Source: an uncultured Acidimicrobiaceae bacterium
GTDB lineage: Bacteria > Actinomycetota > Acidimicrobiia > Acidimicrobiales > Bog-793
Length of the DNA stretch: 5,107 bases
Reading direction: 5' to 3'
Assembly (NCBI GenBank): GCA_903907185.1
Contig: CAIVND010000164.1
Span: forward strand, 1 to 5,107
Part shown: positions 1 to 5,107 of the stretch, piece by piece
Position numbering within the stretch: the stretch's first letter is position 1
Layout: each line of letters opens with the position of its first letter
The notes under the pieces: model-generated
Database searches by the model: none
What the model was told of the DNA's origin: nothing
Seen by the model: the letters and a program-made list of their open reading frames with translations, nothing else
Program-made: the position numbers and the translations under genes

Positions 1-50
1 ATCTTGAGGAGATCGGCCTTGTCGCGTGGCGGAGAAAATCGGGTATTCAT
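1..50 (-). CDS. 5' end of an unidentified gene following the DndD-like gene (partial, runs off the window)
   Basis: An ATG at 50-48 overlaps the TGA of the DndD-like gene (49-47) in an ATGA junction. It is preceded by a good ribosome binding site, GGAGG at 59-55, four bases before the ATG. The 16 complete codons visible read MNTRFSPPRDKADLLK, followed by two bases of the next codon, and no stop occurs before the window ends. The overlap and strong RBS make a real, co-transcribed gene likely. In classical Dnd clusters a small dndE gene often follows dndD, and position alone would allow that here. Sixteen residues are too few to assign a family, so the product is left unnamed. Confidence 0.6.
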   Translation of the reverse strand, partial: MNTRFSPPRDKADLLK

Positions 51-2116
51 CGGACCTCCAGCAGCTCGGCGTACTCGGACCCGTCGCTTGACCCGTCCAC
101 ATACGCATATTCCGAGGCATCAAGCATGATGGTCTCGACTGGGACATTGGGCTTTGCGGTTCGAAAATGAATCACGTACGACGCCCCAACTCGTGAATTC
201 AGTTCGTCAACAACGGGACCCATGCCTTGCGACTTGGACACGAGTACAATCGTTTGTTCCGCCAACCGAGGAAGCAGCATGGCGACATCCCGGCGATAGT
301 TCTCATCAAGGGAGCCAAATGCCGCATCCATCACAATGGGGAAGATTCCTCCCCGTGGACCAGCGACGGCTGCAGACGATCGTGTCGTCTCCTCGTAGCG
401 CTCGCGAGCTAGTGCTGCAAGAGCACCAACGAATGACAGGCTCAGAATCTGATTCTCACCGGTGCTCTTAGCTACGGGTTCGCGTGTGGTGCGCTGAAGT
501 AGATCGAGTTGAAAATCATCATTGACTTCAGGTTCATAGTCCTTGAAAGTGATTGTGGCGTAGGTGCTCTTGATGTGCCGGTCCAATTCAGATCGAACTT
601 CCTCTGTACGGATCTCGTACATCTTCTCAAGTGTCTGAAGCGCTTCGCGCGTTGCGGCCAGCCTCCGTCGAGCCAACTCGGCTTTTGCAACGCCGCTCGC
701 AGCACGCCGCAACTTTCCGTCCAAGTCCGCCCTTGTGCTGGTGGAACGCTGGATGTCACTCTCCAGACGACCTTGCCTGCGGATCTCCTCCTGGACCTTC
801 CGCTCAAGAGACTCACGTGAGTTTTCAAGCTCACGAATCTCATCACTCGGTCCGTCCTTGAGATGGCTGCTCACTTCGCTCAGACGTTCGCGCACCCCCC
901 GCCTCTGTTCGAGAGTTCGCGTCTGGTCATCGATCAACTGTTGAAGTTCGTTTCCTAGATCCCCCCGCAAGTGCATGTAGTGCTGAGCACAGCCATAGAG
1001 CTCGTTCCAGCGCTGCTCTACCTCGGCTAGTCCCGCCTTGCCCTGCCAAGCCAGAATTTTTGAGCGTTCGGGTGTGCCCTCTGCCAAAGATGACCCGCAA
1101 ATGCATTCGTAACTACCCAGAAGGTCATCGATGAAGTCTCGCTTGAGCGGAGCAGGGAGCTCCTTCCGCTCCCGCTTCTCACGGAACTCCTCTCGCGTGC
1201 CCTCGAAGAGTCCAAGCCCCGCAGACAGGAAGCCCCGATCGCGAATGAGAAGATCAATGCGTTCCGAAATGTTTTCGGTCTGCTTTGTGAGTTCACCATC
1301 TTGTTTGACTAGATCGTCTCGCTCCCGCTGGAGATCACGTGCCTTCTCGCTTCCGCGCAGCCTCTTATCGATTGCCTCGATATCTTCCTGAAGTCCAGCT
1401 GCGTTCCTCTTGGCCTGCTCGAGTTCTTCCTGTGATGACAGCAGCTCAGCATCGATCTGGTCTAGTTGCTGCGTGAGTTCACGTTCTTCGTCAGTTCCAA
1501 ACTTTCGTAGCTCATCCTCAAAAGCCTTCGCTGCCTTCGGAAGATGCTTGATGGCTCTCTCCACCACCGTAAGACCTAGAATTGTCTTGATGGCATCCTT
1601 GATGTCTTCGTAAGCAGAGGGGTCAATCAGATGCTCGATTCGCTCACCATTGAAGAAGAAGAATCCATGTAGACGCTCAGGGAGAATCTGCTTTATGTGA
1701 TCATCAGGATTGCGTACGCTTTGGTTTCGACCATTTCTATCGGTGAAATTCAAAGTCGCTTCCGCATCCGTATCGACAGAAGCACTCCCATCAGAGTTCT
1801 TTCTGAATGTCGACTGACGGAGTAGGGTGTAGTGCTGATCTTCATGGTCAAATTCGAGTTCAACGGAGACAGTTGAGCGACCCCCTTCTGGTACAGCATT
1901 CCAGTCGAGAAGGTTGTAAAGCAGATCTGTTTGCTCGAAGTCCTTTGTAAATTGCCCATACAAGACCCAAGTGAACGCATTCAGTAGAGTGGTCTTACCA
2001 GCACCATTCGCTCCCCAGATCAAGGTCACATTCTTGGTTGGATCTGAAGCAAATTCGATCAGCTGCTCCCCCTGGAACTGCCTGAAGTTCTCTAGACGCA
2101 TCCTGCTGAGCTTCAC
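47..2116 (-). CDS. DndD-like SMC/Rad50-type AAA ATPase
   Basis: A 689-residue ABC/SMC-type ATPase. Its architecture matches DndD, the ATPase of the DNA phosphorothioation complex, which is thought to couple ATP use to DNA nicking or opening during sulfur insertion. Visible parts: an N-terminal strand with LENFRQF (residues 8-14); Walker A GANGAGKTT (35-43); a DndD-like FFFFNGERIE block (152-161); a charged helical region, probably a coiled coil, at about 205-335 and 365-515, interrupted by a CxC cysteine pair (C338, C340); an ABC-signature-like STGENQ (551-556); Walker B ending in MDAAFG (D597) with a D-loop SLD (602-604). The aspartate-Ala-Ala-Phe-Gly arrangement parallels the DSPFG form common in this family. 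The start is a GTG overlapping the stop of the small upstream gene. The internal ATG at residue 6 has no properly spaced RBS. Length is close to DndD. Other Rad50-like defence ATPases share these motifs, so the DndD label is by resemblance. Confidence 0.8.
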   Translation of the reverse strand: MKLSRMRLENFRQFQGEQLIEFASDPTKNVTLIWGANGAGKTTLLNAFTWVLYGQFTKDFEQTDLLYNLLDWNAVPEGGRSTVSVELEFDHEDQHYTLLRQSTFRKNSDGSASVDTDAEATLNFTDRNGRNQSVRNPDDHIKQILPERLHGFFFFNGERIEHLIDPSAYEDIKDAIKTILGLTVVERAIKHLPKAAKAFEDELRKFGTDEERELTQQLDQIDAELLSSQEELEQAKRNAAGLQEDIEAIDKRLRGSEKARDLQRERDDLVKQDGELTKQTENISERIDLLIRDRGFLSAGLGLFEGTREEFREKRERKELPAPLKRDFIDDLLGSYECICGSSLAEGTPERSKILAWQGKAGLAEVEQRWNELYGCAQHYMHLRGDLGNELQQLIDDQTRTLEQRRGVRERLSEVSSHLKDGPSDEIRELENSRESLERKVQEEIRRQGRLESDIQRSTSTRADLDGKLRRAASGVAKAELARRRLAATREALQTLEKMYEIRTEEVRSELDRHIKSTYATITFKDYEPEVNDDFQLDLLQRTTREPVAKSTGENQILSLSFVGALAALARERYEETTRSSAAVAGPRGGIFPIVMDAAFGSLDENYRRDVAMLLPRLAEQTIVLVSKSQGMGPVVDELNSRVGASYVIHFRTAKPNVPVETIMLDASEYAYVDGSSDGSEYAELLEVR
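54..59 (-). promoter_or_regulatory. Ribosome binding site for the gene starting at 50
   Basis: The minus strand reads GGAGGT here, a close match to the 16S anti-Shine-Dalgarno complement, just upstream of the ATG at 50-48. It lies inside the last codons of the DndD-like gene. It is the main support for calling a new start at the ATGA junction. Confidence 0.55.
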
Positions 2117-2277
2117 GAAACCACTCGCCTTATCATCTCGAGGAGGTCATCGTGTATGCCTCTAGGTAAACTCATGTGGAGATATCCGTTCTCAGTTTTC
2201 AAAGTCTCAACGACAATCTGCTGCACCTCTGGCGTAAGTCCTTCTAGTAGATCACTGATCTGATCGTTCTCACTCAC
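2113..2277 (-). CDS. Small unrecognised protein (54 aa) encoded between helicase and DndD-like ATPase
   Basis: A 54-residue acidic, helix-prone protein. It begins SENDQISDLLEGLTPEV after the start residue, has LPRGIHDDLLEMIRR at about 37-51, and ends VVS. No signal peptide, membrane segment or cysteine is present. I chose the GTG at 2277-2275 because GAGGGG lies seven bases upstream; the same frame stays open up to a TTG at 2316, but that has no RBS and would add 13 low-complexity residues. Its TGA overlaps the GTG of the ATPase gene (GTGA), so the two are probably translationally coupled. Small accessory proteins do occur in Dnd-like modification loci, and a regulatory or complex-bridging role with the ATPase is an inference only. 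I cannot place it in a family from sequence alone. Confidence 0.72.
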   Translation of the reverse strand: MSENDQISDLLEGLTPEVQQIVVETLKTENGYLHMSLPRGIHDDLLEMIRRVVS

Positions 2278-2411
2278 TGTGGTTCCCCTCGATCTGAGCG
2301 AAGTTGATGCCTGCAAAGCGTGTGCTTATGGTATACGTCAGCGCCGATCCCTGCGTGGAGGTTGTGGCGTTGGTTAGTTGTTTCCCCCGATGCGTCCTCG
2401 ATGAAAGACAT
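2274..2411 (-). CDS. Possible 45-codon ORF bridging the helicase and the 54-aa gene
   Basis: An ATG two bases after the helicase TAG (TAG-TG-ATG) opens a 45-residue frame that closes with a TGA at 2276-2274. That stop overlaps the GTG of the next gene as GTGA, the same junction type as between the next two genes. GGAGG at 2425-2421 sits nine bases before the ATG. The peptide starts MSFIEDASGETTNQRH and is rich in His, Arg and Gln towards its C-terminus, with one Cys; it looks like no family I know. By hand count, the third codon position is about 57% G/C over 44 codons, stronger in the first half than the second, which neither proves nor excludes coding. It may be a real micro-protein or a coupling ORF that delivers ribosomes to the downstream gene; chance is also possible. 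Confidence 0.35.
   Translation of the reverse strand: MSFIEDASGETTNQRHNLHAGIGADVYHKHTLCRHQLRSDRGEPQ
2285..2290 (-). promoter_or_regulatory. Ribosome binding site that sets the GTG start at 2277
   Basis: The minus strand reads GAGGGG, then seven bases (AACCACA), then GTG. This spacing is normal for a Shine-Dalgarno site and decides for the GTG start of the 54-residue protein over the upstream TTG at 2316. Confidence 0.55.
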
Positions 2412-2413
2412 CA

Positions 2414-4513
2414 CTACGGACCTCCGGGAATCAGGCTCAGAAGGTCAAACCGCTCGCGGAGGGGCCTGAGGCAAGCGAGAGCCTCTCCGCTGTTCCTCGC
2501 TGCTTCGCAGAGTTCAAGCGCTCGCGTCAACTCACGACCGACGAGACGTCGTTCCAGGGCGAAGAGGGAGGGATCATCTGATAGGTCTGGTGGGCTGACT
2601 AGGAAATCGTAGATCTGAGCAGATGACTTGCCCGGAGCTGGTCTCAGCACGCGCCCACGCCGTTGGATGAACTGTCGTGGATTTTGTGTTGAAGCAAGAA
2701 TGAATGCCCTCTTAGTTGCCGGAATGTCGATGCCCTCGTCGAGGCAACGGATCGCGACAAGACACTGCAAATTCTCCGAAGAGAATCGGCCCAACATCTC
2801 TCTCCGTTGGCTGGGGCTCTCTTCGCTCGTGAAGGTGTTTACACGCATCCCGAGCTCATTGCCTAAGAGGTCAAGGACCTGATTAATCTGAGGGGGATCG
2901 CCGGAACGATCAGCGCAGTAGACGATGCTGTGGGTGTCGTATTGGTAGGGAGTGATTTGCTCTCTAAGGGCTTCCACCTTGCTCTGAGCTGAACCAACAA
3001 GTCGTGCGCGTTTGAAGAGTAGGAGGTCCAACCCTCCGGGCAGGTTGTCAGGATCCAACCCTGCCTGTGCCCCCATGGCTGCGGCAATTTTCAGCGTAAG
3101 TTCTACGTATTCTTCGTGCTCTTCTTCCGAGAGTTCGACTACCAGGGGAAAATAGTCATACGGTACGAGTGCTCCCAGTTCGATTGCTTCTTTGAGACCC
3201 AACTGGTATACGGACGGTCCGAAGAACGAGCGGATCGCACTGGTTCCATCTGGGTCGAGGTACCGATCTGGAGTGGCAGAGAGTCCAAGCCGAAAGGTCG
3301 CACCTGTGGGTAGAAGCTCGCTCATCTGTTGAGCGCCCGCTGTATGCGCTTCGTCAGCGACAAACACAAGTGTGCCTGGCGCAGTTCGGAGGCGATCCTG
3401 AAAGGCTGACGAACAAAATGTCCTATTTACGACAATGAGTACGGTGATGCGACGTTGCTGGCCCCTCAGGGCAGCAAAGGCTGCATCAAGTAGCGCTCCC
3501 CATTTGGCGACTGAGTCGCAACAAAGTATCGGCTCCGCTCCGAAACGTCTGACCTCCTCAGCCCACTGATCTGCCAGAGGCAGGTACGGAACGGTCACGA
3601 TGGCGGTGATCGACGTCTCCGTTTTGGCGGCTTCCCAAAGCTTTGACAGCGCGGCAAGGGCGGTGATTGTCTTTCCTGTTCCAGTTGCCATTTCCCAGAT
3701 TCCGCGACCACCGGCCTGCCACCAAGCATCGATTGCTTCCTTCTGGTACTCACGGAGTTCTATGTCTGCAGGAATAGACAGGTTCCATGGTCCGGTGGGG
3801 GAATCTGGATCGACCCCCGGAGGTTGGGAGGCGGGCCCATTAGAACGAGCGTAGAGGTTAAGAAGTTGCTCTTGGCATGCCTCCGGAAAGCCGAGAACTT
3901 GGAGTCCAGTAGTTCTGTTGGTCCACAGCTCCTCGAAGTCGTCGATGCGCCGGGTTACTCGGGAAACCTCGCCCGGCTCCCAGGATCGGAAGACTTCAAG
4001 TGACTCAAAGTTGGCGAGCAACCCCGACACTGATTCGTTAGCTGAACCAGTAAAAACGACAGTGTCGAAGCCATCGGAGAAGATTCCGAGCTTCTCGTGG
4101 TAGATACCCACGCCGGCATCGTTGGACACCACTGCTAGGCGAATGTCCAGTCGGTCGTTGGCAATCAGCCATGTCAGTAGTTCGAGGCGCTGGCGAACGG
4201 GATCTGGCACGGGTTTGACGAGTTCTCGAACGATGGCACCCTCGATGATGCCCCTGAGTTCGTAACCCGCAGCTATCGCTTCAGCGTCTTCTCCAGTGAG
4301 TGCTGGTGATGCGATCAGTCTCATGCGTGCAGAGGGCCGGTCAAGAAACGGCCTTAGACCTTCTGCCGCGGCTGCCAACGAAGTCGAAGTGAAATAGCCG
4401 ACAGCCCGGTCGTACGAGGTCGCTTCCGTCAGACAGGGCCGGTAAAAATCGCCGACAAGATCATGTGATCCGCTGCGGTAGAAGGAACCAATCCCAAGTT
4501 GACTGAGTGACAT
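2414..4513 (-). CDS. PLD-nuclease/DEAH helicase fusion, Dnd-restriction-type
   Basis: A 699-residue two-part enzyme. Residues about 1-190 form a phospholipase-D-type nuclease domain with one HKD-like motif: HEK (139-141), an Asp at 147, then GSANE (156-160). Residues about 250-640 form a superfamily 2 helicase/translocase: REYQKEAI (254-261), Walker A ATGTGKT (276-282), DEAH (387-390), SATP (412-415), motif V CLDEGIDIP (590-598) and motif VI QRRGRVLR (617-624). All catalytic motifs are intact. The N-terminus MSLSQLGIGSFYRS and the LREYQ...GIWEMATGTGKT block resemble helicases annotated as restriction enzymes of DNA phosphorothioation systems, which presumably recognise and cleave DNA lacking the mark. 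A single HKD motif suggests action as a dimer. The ATG at 4513 starts where such proteins usually begin; the frame stays open to a TTG at 4570, but that start has no RBS. The ATG's own RBS (GACGAG) is weak. It is the first gene of the apparent operon, preceded by a palindrome. Confidence 0.85.
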   Translation of the reverse strand: MSLSQLGIGSFYRSGSHDLVGDFYRPCLTEATSYDRAVGYFTSTSLAAAAEGLRPFLDRPSARMRLIASPALTGEDAEAIAAGYELRGIIEGAIVRELVKPVPDPVRQRLELLTWLIANDRLDIRLAVVSNDAGVGIYHEKLGIFSDGFDTVVFTGSANESVSGLLANFESLEVFRSWEPGEVSRVTRRIDDFEELWTNRTTGLQVLGFPEACQEQLLNLYARSNGPASQPPGVDPDSPTGPWNLSIPADIELREYQKEAIDAWWQAGGRGIWEMATGTGKTITALAALSKLWEAAKTETSITAIVTVPYLPLADQWAEEVRRFGAEPILCCDSVAKWGALLDAAFAALRGQQRRITVLIVVNRTFCSSAFQDRLRTAPGTLVFVADEAHTAGAQQMSELLPTGATFRLGLSATPDRYLDPDGTSAIRSFFGPSVYQLGLKEAIELGALVPYDYFPLVVELSEEEHEEYVELTLKIAAAMGAQAGLDPDNLPGGLDLLLFKRARLVGSAQSKVEALREQITPYQYDTHSIVYCADRSGDPPQINQVLDLLGNELGMRVNTFTSEESPSQRREMLGRFSSENLQCLVAIRCLDEGIDIPATKRAFILASTQNPRQFIQRRGRVLRPAPGKSSAQIYDFLVSPPDLSDDPSLFALERRLVGRELTRALELCEAARNSGEALACLRPLRERFDLLSLIPGGP
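2421..2425 (-). promoter_or_regulatory. Shine-Dalgarno-like GGAGG at the helicase 3' end
   Basis: The minus strand reads GGAGG within the final Gly-Gly codons of the helicase, nine bases before the ATG at 2411-2409. It could serve the 45-codon ORF. Because it encodes the Gly-Gly pair it may be coincidental. Confidence 0.35.
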
Positions 4514-4701
4514 CTCGTCTTTCACTTTGAAGGAATTCGTACAAGCAGCCGCTTCCCCGTTTGCGCACAACTGGCCAGCATGCCGATCACTCTATGATCG
4601 TAGAGTGAATTTGAACTCCAGTTCTCGGCGTGACAGGCATTGCAGGAGTTTTCCGCTGGAGCGTGATTGAGGAAGTCCAGCACGAAGTAGGAAGATCCCC
4701 C
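4514..4701. other. Intergenic region between the NUDIX regulator and the helicase operon
   Basis: This 188-bp stretch is the longest non-coding interval in the window. It holds the palindrome at 4587-4608, a short dyad GAACT-CC-AGTTC at 4613-4624, and a weak hairpin (GCTGGA 4655-4660 with TCCAGC 4676-4681). The transcription start of the helicase operon is expected here. No convincing -35/-10 pair or rho-independent terminator is visible. Confidence 0.5.
4587..4608. promoter_or_regulatory. 22-bp near-perfect palindrome, candidate operator
   Basis: Eight-base arms TCACTCTA and TAGAGTGA flank TGATCG. The centre is itself GATC, so only one base pair of the eleven breaks the symmetry (T versus G flanking GATC). 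It lies 74 bp upstream of the helicase ATG and 94 bp past the NUDIX stop, where a promoter for the helicase operon should be. A -10-like TACGAT lies inside it on the minus strand and TATGAT on the plus strand, but neither has a convincing -35. No T-run follows on either strand, so a terminator is unlikely. A dimeric repressor or activator site is the simplest reading. NrtR-type regulators bind palindromes, so the adjacent regulator is one candidate binder, not shown. Confidence 0.55.
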
Positions 4702-5106
4702 TCACCCCACCCCCGGCCGCATCACCGGCGGCTGCAACACCTCAGCCCCACCCACCCGATACAACTGGGCTGGCCTCCCGCCATCCCGTGTCGTCCGCTC
4801 ACCAACTGGCTCGACGAACCCTTCAGTAGACGTGACCTTGCGATGGAAGTTTCTCGGGTCGAGCCCCACCCCCCACACCACCTCGTAGACACGACGTAGT
4901 TCGGCGATGGTGAAGGTGTCGGTGCAGAACGCACCGGCCAGCGGGGTGTACTCCAACTTGGCCCGGGCCCGATCGATGGCGTCACTCAGGATCTGCTCGT
5001 GGTCGAACGCCAACGTGCCAGCCAACGACTCCACCGGTACCCACTCGGCCGCTGCCGCATCGCTGCCAGCCTCGGGTGTAGGCAGGTCGGGGGCCAGCGC
5101 CAGATA
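4702..5106 (-). CDS. NrtR-like NUDIX-domain transcriptional regulator (C-terminal part)
   Basis: The last 134 residues of a protein whose start, including the NUDIX box, lies beyond the window. The frame is open to the edge and enters as YLALAPDLPTPEAG. It shows the end of the NUDIX fold (AAEWVPVESL), then AFDHEQIL, LEYTPLA, FTIAELRRVYEVVWG, LDPRNFHRKV, FVEPVGE and GRPAQLYR. This C-terminal winged-helix region is characteristic of NrtR/COG4111-like proteins, many of which sense ADP-ribose-type ligands and control NAD or sugar metabolism; others keep only hydrolase activity. The short proline-rich tail (PPVMRPGVG) is also seen in actinobacterial members. It is markedly richer in GC than the genes that follow and probably belongs to the resident chromosome, not to the defence cassette. 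Ligand and targets cannot be read from this half. An internal GTG at 5034 is in frame but is not the start, because homology continues upstream. Confidence 0.85.
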   Translation of the reverse strand, partial: YLALAPDLPTPEAGSDAAAAEWVPVESLAGTLAFDHEQILSDAIDRARAKLEYTPLAGAFCTDTFTIAELRRVYEVVWGVGLDPRNFHRKVTSTEGFVEPVGERTTRDGGRPAQLYRVGGAEVLQPPVMRPGVG

Positions 5107-5107
5107 A

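Noticed and set aside
472..1980. Minus-strand frames at 472-846, 1027-1299 and 1750-1980
   Set aside because: They are out-of-frame shadows inside the intact 689-residue ATPase gene.
154..2165. Several plus-strand open frames (for example 154-471, 509-820, 631-861, 1131-1391, 1410-1613, 1971-2165)
   Set aside because: They lie antisense to the DndD-like gene, have serine/arginine-rich low-complexity products, and lack family motifs or credible ribosome binding sites.
2278..2316. TTG start at 2316 for the small protein
   Set aside because: The GTG at 2277 has a well-spaced GAGGGG; the extension is low-complexity Ser/Arg/Thr.
2315..2340. TATACC/TACCAT as a -10 for an internal promoter before the small gene
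   Set aside because: No -35-like hexamer lies 16-18 bases upstream, and the close gene coupling makes a separate promoter unnecessary.
2304..4103. Plus-strand frames 2304-2612, 2628-2882, 3116-3313, 3600-3854, 3918-4103 and the minus-strand frame 2863-3087
   Set aside because: All overlap the helicase gene, whose full motif set shows the true frame; their products show no recognisable domain.
4514..4570. TTG start at 4570 adding 19 residues to the helicase
   Set aside because: It has no upstream RBS and the extra residues precede the typical family N-terminus at the ATG of 4513.
4655..4681. Hairpin GCTGGA / TCCAGC as a terminator for the NUDIX gene
   Set aside because: The stem is only 6 bp with a 15-base loop and no T-run follows on the minus strand.
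4630..4985. Plus-strand frame 4630-4899 and minus-strand frame 4722-4985
   Set aside because: Both are shadows of the NUDIX regulator gene; the plus-strand product is His/Pro-rich from GC-rich antisense codons.
1..5107. CRISPR array, tRNA, insertion-sequence ends or toxin-antitoxin pair
   Set aside because: No spaced direct repeats, cloverleaf-like segment, transposase motif or paired small toxin and antitoxin genes were found on reading both strands.

Overview
All genes that can be supported in this window lie on the minus strand, so the reading order runs from high to low coordinates. The source is most likely an actinomycete (Actinomycetota). The best evidence is the C-terminal half of a NUDIX-type regulator at the right edge, which has the AFDHEQIL, LEYTPLA, LRRVYEVVWG and DPRNFHRKV blocks typical of actinobacterial NrtR-like proteins. 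Frequent GTG starts and GC-rich flanking DNA agree with this, but the species cannot be named.

Layout in transcription order: (1) 5106-4702, the C-terminal part of an NrtR-like NUDIX regulator, cut by the window edge. (2) 4701-4514, a 188-bp intergenic region holding a near-perfect 22-bp palindrome at 4587-4608, the best candidate operator in the window. (3) 4513-2414, a phospholipase-D-type nuclease domain fused to a DEAH superfamily 2 helicase, resembling the helicases linked to DNA phosphorothioation (Dnd) loci. (4) 2411-2274, a possible 45-codon ORF fitted exactly between its neighbours. (5) 2277-2113, a 54-residue unrecognised protein. (6) 2116-47, a DndD-like SMC/Rad50-type ATPase. (7) 50-1, the first 16 codons of a further gene that leaves the window.

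From the helicase onward the genes are tightly packed, with 4-base start/stop overlaps at three junctions (one of which depends on the doubtful 45-codon ORF). They probably form one translationally coupled operon. A DndD-like ATPase, a PLD-helicase and a small protein together suggest a DNA-modification-linked restriction or antiphage module of the Dnd type, or a relative of it. The genes that would prove it (a DndC-type sulfurtransferase, DndB, DndE, or another modification enzyme) are not in view, so this is inference. Hand-counted GC is about 64% over 4741-5040 but 50-57% in four sampled 60-base lines of the helicase and ATPase genes, which fits a horizontally acquired cassette beside a resident gene. 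No RNA genes, CRISPR arrays or insertion sequences were seen.
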